Shown piece by piece: positions 8,017 through 15,312 of a stretch of 47,052 nucleotides of DNA; the first letter of the stretch is position 1, and each line of letters opens with the position of its first letter. Position numbers and translations under genes: made by a program. The notes beneath the pieces are model-generated. The model was given only the letters and a program-made list of their open reading frames with translations, was not told the DNA's origin and ran no database searches. Origin of the DNA: an uncultured Rhodospirillales bacterium (GTDB taxonomy: Bacteria; Pseudomonadota; Alphaproteobacteria; RF32; CAG-239); the NCBI GenBank assembly GCA_902778645.1, contig CACYYO010000003.1, forward strand, positions 8,949 through 56,000, in the 5' to 3' direction.

Positions 8017-9366
8017 ATGGTATCATTAGCAGAGAAAATGGCAGCAAATATTGATGCTTCCGCTTTCAGTAAAGCAACAGAGTTAAAAAAGAGATTATGG
8101 TTTACGGTGATGGCGCTGGTTATCTTCCGTTTAGGGACGTTCGTTCCGTTACCGGGGATTGATCCTCATATTTTAGCGGATATTTTTGCGCGTAATGCTA
8201 ATGGTATTTTGGGTATGTTCAATATGTTTGCCGGTGGTGCGCTGGAACGTATGACAATCTTCGCTCTCAACATTATGCCTTATATTTCAGCTTCGATTAT
8301 TTTGCAGTTGGGGCAGTCAGTTGTTCCTTCTTTAGCCGCTTTGAAGAAAGAGGGAGAGGCCGGACATCGCAAGATTACGCATTATACAAAAGTCTTGACG
8401 GTTTTGATTACAATGATTCAGGGCTATGGTATTGCTGTCGGTTTGGAAGGTATGACGGGGAGTGCCGGCTTGTCTGCAGTCATTAATCCGGGTTTTGTCT
8501 TTAAGTTTACGACAGTTGTTTCTTTGGTCGGCGGTACAATGTTTATTGTATGGCTCGGTGATCAGATTACATCACGCGGTGTCGGTAATGGTTCTTCCTT
8601 AATCATTACCGTCGGTATCATTGCTAATATTCCGTCTGCTTTGGCAAAGACTTTTGAGTTGGGGCGTGTCGGTTCAATGTCTTTGTTTGTGATGGCTATG
8701 CTGTTTGCAATGGTTTTGGTTTTGATTTATACAATCGTGTTTGTTGAACGTGCACAACGTAAAATTACTATTCAATATCCTAAGCGCCAGATGGGTATGC
8801 GGATGATGGCTGCTGAAAATTCTCATTTGCCGCTCAAAATCAACCCGACCGGTGTTATTCCGCCGATCTTTGCCAGCTCTTTGTTGCTGTTGCCGATTAC
8901 CATTGCTAACTTTGCATCAGAGAATGGCCCGTCTTGGGTACAGACTTTGAGCCAATTGCTCGGACATGGCCAGCCGTTGTATCTGTTTTTGTATGCCTTT
9001 TTGATTGTGTTCTTTGCGTTTTTCTATACGGCCGTTGTGTTTAATCCGGAAGAAACAGCCGATAATCTGAAAAAGCATGGTGGCTTTATTGCCGGTATTC
9101 GTCCGGGTAAGAATACTGCCGAGTATTTGGATTATGTTATTACACGCTTGACGGTATTGGGTGCTGTTTATCTGGTTGCTTTGTGTATTTTACCTGAAAT
9201 TCTTATCAGCAAATTGGCCGTTCCCTTTGTCTTGGGCGGTACAACGTTGCTCATCGTTGTTCAGGTGACAATGGACTTTGTCGGACAATTGCAATCTCAT
9301 TTGATTGCTTATCAGTATGAGGGCTTGATTAAAAAAGCTGCTTTGGCGAATCGGAAGAGAAGATAA
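8017..9366 (+). CDS. secY: Protein translocase subunit SecY
   Basis: A 449-residue SecY with ten membrane segments. It opens SLAEKMAANID...ELKKRLWFTVMALVIFRLGTFVPLPG and carries the family motifs GMFNMFAGGALERMTIFALNIMPYI and EAGHRKITHYTK. SecY forms the channel for protein export and membrane insertion with SecE and SecG. The frame is open back to 7927. The segment before ATG 8017 does not resemble SecY and covers the likely promoter, whereas 8017 has an AAGGA site. The stop codon shares one base with adk. In most relatives secY is directly behind rplO. Confidence 0.97.
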   Translation: MVSLAEKMAANIDASAFSKATELKKRLWFTVMALVIFRLGTFVPLPGIDPHILADIFARNANGILGMFNMFAGGALERMTIFALNIMPYISASIILQLGQSVVPSLAALKKEGEAGHRKITHYTKVLTVLITMIQGYGIAVGLEGMTGSAGLSAVINPGFVFKFTTVVSLVGGTMFIVWLGDQITSRGVGNGSSLIITVGIIANIPSALAKTFELGRVGSMSLFVMAMLFAMVLVLIYTIVFVERAQRKITIQYPKRQMGMRMMAAENSHLPLKINPTGVIPPIFASSLLLLPITIANFASENGPSWVQTLSQLLGHGQPLYLFLYAFLIVFFAFFYTAVVFNPEETADNLKKHGGFIAGIRPGKNTAEYLDYVITRLTVLGAVYLVALCILPEILISKLAVPFVLGGTTLLIVVQVTMDFVGQLQSHLIAYQYEGLIKKAALANRKRR

Positions 9367-10043
9367 TGAATCAAAATGGTTTAGGGTTGCATCTGGTTTT
9401 TACTGGAGCTCCCGGGTGCGGTAAAGGGACGCAAGCGAGAATCCTGAAAGATAAGATTGCGATTGCTCACTTGTCGACCGGAGAAATGTTACGGGCTGAG
9501 GCCGAGAAGCCAACCAAAGAAGGTCGTGAAATTAAAGAACTGCTTGATGCCGGCTCTTTTGTTACCGATGATATGATTATCAATATGGTATCCAGACGAA
9601 TCGAAGAGGCAGATTGCAAGAACGGTTTTATTTTGGACGGCTTCCCGCGGACTTTGCCTCAGGCAGAAGTTTTAGAATCGATGTTGGCAGAAAAGGGGAT
9701 TACGCTTGATGCCGTGATTGAAATTCAGGTTCCTGATGAAATTATTATGGAACGTATTTTGGGCCGCTATTCTTGTATGACATGCGGTGCCGGTTATCAT
9801 GATAAGTTTCAAAAGCCTAAAATTTACGGCGTTTGTGATAAATGCGGCGGGACGAATTTTTATCGTCGTGTTGATGATAATCGGACGACAGTGCAGAATC
9901 GCTTGATTAATTATCGTAAATTAACGTACCCGACTATTCCCTATTTTGAGCAAAAGAAGTTGCTTAAGTGTGTCGACGGGACAGGGACGATTGAGGCAAC
10001 TGCCAAGAAAATTGATGATTTGCTGAAGGTCGTTTCTGAATAA
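9366..10043 (+). CDS. adk: Adenylate kinase with zinc-binding LID
   Basis: A 225-residue adenylate kinase catalysing ATP + AMP to 2 ADP. The P-loop GAPGCGKGT is at residues 14-22, the AMP site DGFPRTLPQAE at about 91-101, and the LID at about 130-167. The LID has four cysteines (137, 140, 157, 160) as two CxxC pairs, so it belongs to the zinc-stabilised group. Its ATG overlaps the secY stop by one base, which points to coupled translation. No terminator is seen directly after it, but a good promoter for rpsM starts 120 bases later. Confidence 0.97.
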   Translation: MNQNGLGLHLVFTGAPGCGKGTQARILKDKIAIAHLSTGEMLRAEAEKPTKEGREIKELLDAGSFVTDDMIINMVSRRIEEADCKNGFILDGFPRTLPQAEVLESMLAEKGITLDAVIEIQVPDEIIMERILGRYSCMTCGAGYHDKFQKPKIYGVCDKCGGTNFYRRVDDNRTTVQNRLINYRKLTYPTIPYFEQKKLLKCVDGTGTIEATAKKIDDLLKVVSE

Positions 10044-10163
10044 ACGAATCGGAATGGTCGTATTTTTTTTCGGGAGATTACGTTTTTTACCGTCGTAAAA
10101 GGTGATTTTGTCGTCAAAAAAACAAAAAAATGCAAGTTTTTGAAGTTTTTAGTAAAAGAGTGG

Positions 10164-10191
10164 TTGACAGCAACAAAAATTAGCCTATAAT
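10164..10191 (+). promoter_or_regulatory. Promoter of the rpsM-rpsK-rpoA operon
   Basis: TTGACA (10164-10169), a 16-base spacer and TATAAT (10186-10191): both boxes are perfect sigma-70 consensus. This is the best promoter seen in the window. It lies about 73 bases before the rpsM start codon. Confidence 0.85.
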
Positions 10192-10263
10192 CCGGCTTAA
10201 TTTTGAAAAGTGGTGATCAACTTTTTAAATATTGTCATAATCATAAGGAAATGGAGAGAAAAT

Positions 10264-10632
10264 TTGGCTCGTATAGCTGGTGTAAATATTCCAACCGCCA
10301 AAAAAATTGAGATTGCTTTGACTTATATTTTTGGTATCGGACGGAAATCAGCACAGGATATCTGTGCAAAGTCGGGAGTCGCTTGCGAACGCCGTGTTCA
10401 TGAATTGAGCGAGGAAGAAGTTGCAAAAATTCGTGAAGTCATCGATACGGATTATACCGTTGAAGGTGAATTGCGTCGTGAAGTTGGTGTTAATATTAAA
10501 CGTTTGATGGACTTAGGCTGCTACCGCGGTTTGAGACATCGTAAGGGCTTGCCTGTTCGCGGTCAGAGTACAAAACAAAATGCTCGTACCCGTAAAGGTA
10601 AACGTAAAACTATTGCGAATAAGAAGAAATAG
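10264..10632 (+). CDS. rpsM: 30S ribosomal protein S13, TTG start
   Basis: A 122-residue S13: (M)[21 protein letters not shown], then [11 protein letters not shown], then the C-terminal [26 protein letters not shown]13 sits in the head and touches tRNA at the A and P sites. The family start falls exactly on a TTG codon at 10264, preceded by GGAGAG at about 7 bases. A GTG at 10210 in the same frame would add 18 unrelated residues and is unlikely. Use of TTG for such a highly expressed gene is unusual. Confidence 0.95.
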   Translation: MARIAGVNIPTAKKIEIALTYIFGIGRKSAQDICAKSGVACERRVHELSEEEVAKIREVIDTDYTVEGELRREVGVNIKRLMDLGCYRGLRHRKGLPVRGQSTKQNARTRKGKRKTIANKKK

Positions 10633-10643
10633 GCAGGTGAGCT

Positions 10644-11033
10644 ATGGCTAAAACAGTACAACGTGTAAAGAAAAAAGAAAAAAAGAATATTACGGCCGGT
10701 GTTGCCCACGTAAATTCTACATTTAATAATACTCGTGTAACCATTACTGACGCTCAAGGTAATACTGTTGCTTGGTCAACAGCAGGCGCTCAGGGTTTTA
10801 AGGGTTCTCGTAAATCGACTCCGTATGCTGCTCAGGTTGCTGCAGAAGAGGCTGGTAAAAAAGCTCAAGAGCAGGGTATGAAAACTTTGGAAGTTGAAGT
10901 TAAAGGTCCGGGTTCCGGGCGTGAGTCAGCTATTCGTGCGTTACAAGTTATTGGTTTCACAATCACCACAATTCGTGATGTTACACCAATTCCGCACAAC
11001 GGTTGCCGTTTAAGAAAACGCCGCCGCGTATAA
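10644..11033 (+). CDS. rpsK: 30S ribosomal protein S11
   Basis: A 129-residue S11 containing [41 protein letters not shown] and the C-terminal [15 protein letters not shown], all hallmarks of S11. It lines the mRNA path near the Shine-Dalgarno helix on the platform. It follows rpsM by 11 bases. A hairpin and T run separate it from rpoA. Confidence 0.98.
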   Translation: MAKTVQRVKKKEKKNITAGVAHVNSTFNNTRVTITDAQGNTVAWSTAGAQGFKGSRKSTPYAAQVAAEEAGKKAQEQGMKTLEVEVKGPGSGRESAIRALQVIGFTITTIRDVTPIPHNGCRLRKRRRV

Positions 11034-11042
11034 TTCCATTTT

Positions 11043-11090
11043 CAGATAGAGGTGGGGTCGCCAGACGACTCCGCCTGTTTCTGGTTTTTT
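11043..11090 (+). terminator. Terminator-like hairpin between rpsK and rpoA
   Basis: CAGA...AGGTGGGGTCG pairs with CGACTCCGCCT...TCTG (11043-11083, some G-U pairs). GG and six T follow, to 11090. rpoA has no obvious separate promoter behind it, so this is more likely an attenuator or a partial terminator than a full stop. Confidence 0.65.
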
Positions 11091-11130
11091 AGTAAATATG
11101 CATATTCATTCAATTTAGAGGACAAAACCA

Positions 11131-12141
11131 GTGATTCAAAAAAATTGGCAAGAGCTTATTAAACCTACAAATTTAGAGGTTGTTCCGTCAGAGGGCGGCA
11201 ATAGAGCTAAAATTGTGGTAGAACCTTTGGAAAGAGGTTTCGGTTTAACACTTGGTAATGCCTTAAGAAGAGTTTTATTATCTTCTTTGCAAGGCGGCGC
11301 TGTTACAGCAATTAAGATTAACGGCGTTCTGCATGAGTTTTCGGTTGTTCCGGGTGTTAGAGAAGATGTTACAGACATCGTCCTCAATGTTAAGTGTTTG
11401 GCTATCGCTGTCCATGGCGAAGGACCAAAGACGATGACCTTAAAAGCAGAAGGACCTTGCGAGGTTACAGCTGCTATGATTGAAACAGGTCATGATGTTG
11501 AAATCAAAAACCCGGATTTGGTTATTTGTAACCTTGATGCCGGTGCAAAAATTAATATGGAACTGACTGTTAATACAGGTAAGGGTTATGTTCCGGCAAG
11601 CATGAATAAATCTGCCGATGCCCCGATTGGTGTAATTGCCGTTGATGCAATTTATTCTCCGGTTAAGAAAGTTTCTTACAAAGTTGAAAATACGCGTGTC
11701 GGACAAATTACCGACTATGATAAATTGACTTTGGTTGTTGATACAAATGGTGTTGTTACACCGGAAGATGCCGTTGCTTATGCTGCGCGTATCCTGCAAG
11801 ATCAATTGAAGCCGTTTATTAACTTTGATGAACCTGAAAATGAGGCAGAAGTTGAGAAAGAGGAATTGCCGTTCAATCGTAACCTGTTGAAGAAGGTTGA
11901 AGAGCTTGAACTTTCTGTTCGTTCTGCTAACTGTCTCAAGAATGACAATATCATCTACATCGGTGATTTGGTTCAGAAGACTGAGGCAGAGATGTTGCGT
12001 ACACCGAACTTTGGCCGTAAGTCTTTGAATGAAATCAAAGAAGTTTTGGCTAAGATGGGTATTCATCTCGGTATGGATACACCGGGTTGGCCGCCAGAGA
12101 ATATTGAGGAGTTGATTAAGCGCGTTGACGAACACTTTTAA
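11131..12141 (+). CDS. rpoA: RNA polymerase subunit alpha, GTG start
   Basis: A 336-residue alpha subunit. The N-terminal dimerisation domain (about 1-235) includes [19 protein letters not shown] and [13 protein letters not shown] linker follows, then the C-terminal DNA- and activator-binding domain (about 255-325) with [22 protein letters not shown] and [12 protein letters not shown]. It nucleates assembly of beta and beta-prime and contacts UP elements. The start is GTG at 11131 with AGAGGA in front. The TAA at 12139-12141 overlaps the first base of a long hairpin element. rplQ, normally the next gene, is almost 1 kb away. Confidence 0.97.
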   Translation: MIQKNWQELIKPTNLEVVPSEGGNRAKIVVEPLERGFGLTLGNALRRVLLSSLQGGAVTAIKINGVLHEFSVVPGVREDVTDIVLNVKCLAIAVHGEGPKTMTLKAEGPCEVTAAMIETGHDVEIKNPDLVICNLDAGAKINMELTVNTGKGYVPASMNKSADAPIGVIAVDAIYSPVKKVSYKVENTRVGQITDYDKLTLVVDTNGVVTPEDAVAYAARILQDQLKPFINFDEPENEAEVEKEELPFNRNLLKKVEELELSVRSANCLKNDNIIYIGDLVQKTEAEMLRTPNFGRKSLNEIKEVLAKMGIHLGMDTPGWPPENIEELIKRVDEHF

Positions 12142-12247
12142 AAACTGCGCATAATGGCTTACTACTGGAAACCTCTTTTGTTTATGTACTGTTTTGTACA
12201 CTACGCAAAAGAGGTTTCTTCGTATTAAGCTCATTCTTCGCAGTTTT
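12141..12247 (+). repeat. Stop-codon hairpin element, copy 3 (rpoA)
   Basis: Starts on the last base of the rpoA stop codon. AAAACTGCG pairs with CGCAGTTTT at the other end. Inside, AATGGCTTA matches TTAAGCTCATT with a conserved bulge, and GGAAACCTCTTTTG pairs with CAAAAGAGGTTTC. The apex reads ATGTACTGTTTTGTACAC. Confidence 0.88.
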
Positions 12248-12562
12248 GGTATTAAGTCCTTACGTCGTATTAATCTCACTATTCGAACTTTTGCTCCTAC
12301 ACTGCGTTCAAAGACTTTCGGCGTATTAGCCTAATTATCTGAGCTTTTTGTTTGTACACTGTGTCGAAAAATCACTAAACAGCACAGGCCTTTATCGCGT
12401 TTTTTGTTTTGTGGCAGGTATGGAGTTCATACCTGTTTTTTTATGTACTGTTTTGTATACTGCGAACTTAAGCTTTCTTCGTACTGATTTTATATATTTC
12501 TTGATTTTTTGATGAGTTTAAGGTAGTTTTTCACTATCAAAATATTATTAACTTAAACAATT
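12248..12562. repeat. Decayed hairpin-element debris and terminator-containing gap
   Basis: No gene is seen here. The stretch holds fragments resembling the apex and arms of the neighbouring hairpin element. Examples are TTTGTACACTGTGTCG near 12349 and ATGTACTGTTTTGTATACTG near 12443, plus repeated CGTATTA and TAATCTCA/TAAGCTC pieces. It looks like one or two degenerate copies, interrupted by the terminator at 12415-12442. Confidence 0.5.
12415..12442 (+). terminator. Rho-independent terminator after rpoA
   Basis: CAGGTATG and CATACCTG form a perfect 8-bp stem around GAGTT, followed by seven T. It probably ends the rpsM-rpsK-rpoA transcript. Confidence 0.88.
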
Positions 12563-12910
12563 ATGAGCACAATGTACTACACTGATCAGGATTTTGAGCG
12601 CTATATGGCTCGTTCTGAGAGAAGGTTAAAAGTCCAGTTTTATGTCTGGCTTGTCTGTTCGCTGATTGCCCAGCCATGTTTGTGGTACGAGCTGTTGAAC
12701 AATTTGCGTTGGAGCGATTTTAGTTCATGGTTTTTGGCTGCTTGCAGTTTTGTTGCCTTGGTTTGTCTGGTTGGCTTATGGTATTGCTATTACAGCATGC
12801 GGCAGGAGCGTATCCGGTTGCAGCGTGAGCGTCGTGCCCAACAAGAGGAGGCAAATGCATTGCTCGATGAAATTGAGGCTGTGCGGCAAGCCAAACTTAA
12901 TCAAGATTGA
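12563..12910 (+). CDS. Small membrane protein with C-terminal coiled coil, unknown
   Basis: A 115-residue protein that I do not recognise. An acidic and basic N-terminus is followed by two membrane segments, VQFYVWLVCSLIAQPCLWYEL (about 24-44) and WFLAACSFVALVCLVGLWYCYY (about 56-77). A charged helix SMRQERIRLQRERRAQQEEANALLDEIEAVRQA, probably a coiled coil in the cytoplasm, follows. The ATG has no Shine-Dalgarno site; instead ATTAAC then TTAAA stands 10 bases before it, as in three other orphan genes here. It is a single-gene unit between rpoA and rplQ with its own terminator. Confidence 0.7.
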   Translation: MSTMYYTDQDFERYMARSERRLKVQFYVWLVCSLIAQPCLWYELLNNLRWSDFSSWFLAACSFVALVCLVGLWYCYYSMRQERIRLQRERRAQQEEANALLDEIEAVRQAKLNQD

Positions 12911-12911
12911 G

Positions 12912-12946
12912 AAAAAGTGCTGTATCTTCGGGTACGGCACTTTTTT
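12912..12946 (+). terminator. Rho-independent terminator
   Basis: AAAAGTGCTGTATC and GGTACGGCAC pair around a TTCG tetraloop (two G-U pairs), followed by six T. It starts two bases after the stop of the orphan membrane gene. Confidence 0.92.
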
Positions 12947-13098
12947 GTTTTTTTTGCTTGCAAATCAAAAATCTGTGTGTTATAAGCTCCTTCGAATGAA
13001 AGGGCTTTTATGTATGATCGCGGTGGCGAGTCCGTAGTAAGAGCCGGTGTTTTATCCGTTTTGCCTTGCAAAACATTAGAAAATGAAAGGAAAAAGCC

Positions 13099-13557
13099 AT
13101 GAGACATGGTATGAAACAGAAAAAATTAAATATGACAACTTCTCAACGTCGCGCTTTGTTCTCTAATTTAACAAACGCGTTGCTCACTCATGAACAAATC
13201 ACATTAACTGTTACCAGAGCAAAAACTTTGAGAACTTTTGCTGACAACATGATTACGTATGCCAAAAAAGGCGATTTGAACTCTCGTCGTTTGGCTTTTG
13301 CTTTCTTGCGTGATGAGGCGACAGTTGCTAAATTATTCTCAACTTTAGCTGAACGTTATAAGTCTCGTAACGGCGGTTATACCCGTGTTTTGAAATCAGG
13401 TATTCGTTATGGAGATGCTGCTCCTATGGCAATCATTGAGTTGGTTGACAGAGATGTCAATGCTAAAGGTGCTGCAGATAAAGCTCGTGTAGCTGCTGAA
13501 AAAGCTGCTCAAGCCGAGGCTGAGAAAGAAGCACAGAAGGCTGCTGAAGCAAAATAA
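13099..13557 (+). CDS. rplQ: 50S ribosomal protein L17
   Basis: A 152-residue L17. The conserved N-terminal part is MRHGMKQKKLNMTTSQRRALFSNLTNALL and the core ends at GDAAPMAIIELVDR. After about residue 122 comes a low-complexity tail rich in Ala, Lys and Glu, common in alphaproteobacterial L17. L17 lies near the exit tunnel. An AAAGGA site precedes the ATG. It is separated from rpoA by an orphan gene and two terminators, so it needs its own promoter within 12947-13098, which I could not define. Confidence 0.96.
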   Translation: MRHGMKQKKLNMTTSQRRALFSNLTNALLTHEQITLTVTRAKTLRTFADNMITYAKKGDLNSRRLAFAFLRDEATVAKLFSTLAERYKSRNGGYTRVLKSGIRYGDAAPMAIIELVDRDVNAKGAADKARVAAEKAAQAEAEKEAQKAAEAK

Positions 13558-13580
13558 TTTAATATTGTTTCATTTAGAAA

Positions 13581-13607
13581 GGGAGGCATTAACAGCCTCC
13601 TTTTTTT
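13581..13607 (+). terminator. Rho-independent terminator after rplQ
   Basis: GGAGGC and GCCTCC form a 6-bp GC-rich stem around ATTAACA, followed by seven T. Confidence 0.9.
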
Positions 13608-13621
13608 GTTCTAAAAAAGAC

Positions 13622-13650
13622 TTGAAAAATGAAATTAATCGGTGTATGAC
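13622..13650 (+). promoter_or_regulatory. Candidate rplY promoter with overlapping palindrome
   Basis: TTGAAA (13622-13627), a 17-base spacer and TATGAC (13645-13650). The -10 overlaps the perfect palindrome GTATGAC-T-GTCATAC (13644-13658), which could be an operator or a hairpin in the leader. It follows a terminator and precedes rplY by about 70 bases. Confidence 0.45.
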
Positions 13651-13719
13651 TGTCATACTTAATGAACACCCCTGGAGGTTTATTAAGTTGTTTAATTTAA
13701 TTTTTTTAAGGATAAAAAA

Positions 13720-14010
13720 ATGGCAGATTTAACATTTGATGCAAAATTGCGTGAAAAAGCAGGTAAGGGGGCAGCACGTGCATGTCGTCGTGAGGGCCGT
13801 ATCCCTGCCGTTATTTATGGTGGAAAACAAGAACCGGTTATGATCAGCTTGGATCCTGTTCAGGTTGAGAAAGCTTTGGATATGGTCGGCTTTTATGATG
13901 CTGATATCGAAATTGTTGTCGGTAGCAAAAAATATAAAGTTGTTTGCCAAGATGTGCAGTTCCATCCGGTTAGTGATGCTCCTTTGCACCTTGACTTTTT
14001 GCGTCGCTAA
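13720..14010 (+). CDS. rplY: 50S ribosomal protein L25, short form
   Basis: A 96-residue protein matching only the N-terminal 5S rRNA-binding domain of L25: KLREKAGKGAARACRREGRIPAVIYGG...VCQDVQFHPVSDAPLHLDFLRR. Most alphaproteobacteria have the longer CTC/TL5 form of about 200 residues, with a second beta domain that continues after HLDF. Here translation stops right at that boundary. A hairpin element starts on the stop codon (14009). The short form could be ancestral-like, or result from loss of the second domain. rplY and pth are common neighbours, as here. Confidence 0.93.
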   Translation: MADLTFDAKLREKAGKGAARACRREGRIPAVIYGGKQEPVMISLDPVQVEKALDMVGFYDADIEIVVGSKKYKVVCQDVQFHPVSDAPLHLDFLRR

Positions 14011-14132
14011 AAATGTGCAAAATGGCTTTTTAGGACAGATTTTGCGAGTAGAAAAAATGCTCATGTACCTCTTTGTACACTCCGCTTTTTTCTCTCTTAA
14101 ATCTTACTAAAAAGGTCATTTATCACATTTTA
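14009..14132 (+). repeat. Stop-codon hairpin element, copy 4 (rplY)
   Basis: Starts inside the rplY stop codon. AAAATGTG pairs with CACATTTT. Further in, AAATGGCTTTTTAG pairs with CTAAAAAGGTCATTT, then AGATTT with AAATCT. GAGTAGAAAAAATGCTCATGTAC faces GTACACTCCGCTTTTTTCTCTC across an apex of six bases. Total length is 124 bases, with nearly continuous pairing. Confidence 0.92.
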
Positions 14133-14147
14133 TTTGGTTATCAGAAA

Positions 14148-14166
14148 GGGGCGTTGCCCCTTTTTT
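14148..14166 (+). terminator. Rho-independent terminator before pth
   Basis: GGGGC-GTT-GCCCC followed by six T. It lies between the hairpin element and the pth ribosome site, only about 20 bases before the pth start, so pth may depend on read-through or on a promoter within the element. Confidence 0.8.
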
Positions 14167-14188
14167 GTTTTTTTATAAAGGAATCGCT

Positions 14189-14764
14189 ATGTTTTTAATT
14201 GTCGGTTTAGGGAATCCGGGAGCAGAATATCAAGGGACTCGTCATAATGCCGGATTTATGGCGGCAGATGCGTTGGCTGAAGTTTATCACTTTTCGCCTT
14301 TTAAATCTAAGTTTGACGGGTTAATTGCCGAAGGCTCAATTGATGGAGAAAAGTGCCTTCTTCTCAAACCGCAGACTTTTATGAACCTGTCCGGTAATTC
14401 GGTTATTAAAGCTGCTTCTTTTTATAAGATTTTGCCGGAGCAAATTATTGTTATTCATGATGATATGGATTTACAACCGGGGCAAATTAAGGCTAAGCTC
14501 GGAGGTGGTGCCGGTGGGCACAACGGCTTAAAATCTATCGACTCTCATATCGGGCAAAATTATAATCGTATTCGCCTTGGTGTCGGGCATCCGCAAGCAA
14601 GCGGCGAAGCTGTGGTGAATCACGTTTTATCCCGCTTTTCTAAGGCCGATGCTGAGCTATTACAGCAAAATATTGATGTTGTGGTGAAAGATATGCCGAT
14701 CCTTTTAAAGAAAGGAATTTCAGTCTTTTCCAACCAAATCGGTATGGATAAAAAATCTATCTAA
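14189..14764 (+). CDS. pth: Peptidyl-tRNA hydrolase
   Basis: A 191-residue Pth, which frees tRNA from peptidyl-tRNA dropped off the ribosome. Motifs are MFLIVGLGNPGAEYQGTRHNAG with the catalytic His in RHNAG, LLKPQTFMNLSGNSV, IHDDMDL and GGGAGGHNGLKSID. The frame opens at a TTG (14165). ATG 14189 fits the family start and has an AAAGGA site 6 bases before it. The last codons and the stop (14762-14764) lie inside the left arm of hairpin element copy 5. Confidence 0.97.
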   Translation: MFLIVGLGNPGAEYQGTRHNAGFMAADALAEVYHFSPFKSKFDGLIAEGSIDGEKCLLLKPQTFMNLSGNSVIKAASFYKILPEQIIVIHDDMDLQPGQIKAKLGGGAGGHNGLKSIDSHIGQNYNRIRLGVGHPQASGEAVVNHVLSRFSKADAELLQQNIDVVVKDMPILLKKGISVFSNQIGMDKKSI

Positions 14765-14875
14765 TGGCTTATTTGGGTGTCGTTTGCGAGATAAAAGTGT
14801 CCTCACGTACTTCTATGTACGCTGCGGTACTTTTCCTCTTAACTCCTACAACTAAGCTCATTATCTAGATTTTTT
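14750..14875 (+). repeat. Stop-codon hairpin element, copy 5 (pth)
   Basis: The left arm AAAAAATCTATCTAATGGCT contains the pth stop. The complement of the right arm reads AAAAAATCTAGATAATGAGC. Inside, GATAAAAGTGTCCTCACGTAC faces GTACGCTGCGGTACTTTTCC. The apex is TTCTAT. About 126 bases in total. Confidence 0.9.
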
Positions 14876-14887
14876 GCATGGAATGGT

Positions 14888-15091
14888 TTATTTGGGCGTG
14901 ATTTCTATTTTATACTCAAAATAGTCTAATAATTTTTGGTATTTTTTGAGGGAAACCTGTCCGCTTGTTTCTAACCGGTCTAATGCAGTTATCGGAATTT
15001 TAAGTTCTCTGGCAACCGTGTAAATAGATAAGTTTTTTTGCAGGCGCAAGATACCTAATTGCTTGCCCAGTTCTTGTTTGATTTTATTCAT
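14888..15091 (-). CDS. Small XRE-family helix-turn-helix protein
   Basis: A 67-residue protein that is essentially one XRE/Cro-type helix-turn-helix: LGKQLGILRLQKNLSIYTVARELKIPITALDRLETSGQVSLKKYQKLLDYF. It likely binds DNA as a dimer and represses nearby promoters, possibly its own. No toxin-like partner is adjacent, so an antitoxin role has no support. The region in front of it is a dense set of inverted repeats (15105-15276) that could contain its operator. Its 3' end lies against hairpin element copy 5. Confidence 0.8.
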   Translation of the reverse strand: MNKIKQELGKQLGILRLQKNLSIYTVARELKIPITALDRLETSGQVSLKKYQKLLDYFEYKIEITPK

Positions 15092-15104
15092 TGTCAGTTT
15101 AACT

Positions 15105-15276
15105 CCCTATCGTTTATAAAACAAAACTCGCCTTTTCTCAAAGGCGAGGGAGTTAGAAACTGTCACAAACGCAGCCTGTTGTATTCAATATATTCCAACA
15201 GCTCCCTCTTTATGAGAAGGAGTTATATTTTGTGAGGAGTTTCTAAGCCCCTGTAAACATCTCTGCTTACAGGGGC
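15105..15276. repeat. Compound inverted-repeat element (MITE-like)
   Basis: Several nested palindromes. CTCGCCTTT-TCTC-AAAGGCGAG sits inside AACTCC...GGAGTT (15109-15154). An outer inverted pair TAGAAACTGTCACAAA (15154 on) and TTTTGTGAGGAGTTTCTA (to 15247) encloses CTGTTG/CAACAG and a CTCCCTCT/AGAAGGAG hairpin. CCCCTGTAA...TTACAGGGG follows (15249-15276). It has no coding potential. The outer pair with inner hairpins resembles a small non-autonomous mobile unit. There is no resemblance to the stop-codon hairpin family. Confidence 0.7.
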
Positions 15277-15312
15277 AATCATAAAAAAGATTAAGATAAA
15301 ATTCAAGCGAAA

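Noticed and set aside
11440-12279. 279-codon open frame on the minus strand across rpoA
   Set aside because: Antisense of rpoA and of the hairpin element, with no family features; rpoA itself is certain.
12750-13037. 95-codon frame overlapping the small membrane gene and its terminator
   Set aside because: It crosses a strong terminator and has no ribosome site.
14888-15091. Toxin-antitoxin system with the XRE protein as antitoxin
   Set aside because: No toxin-like gene lies on either side; only repeats and ychF or pth are adjacent.
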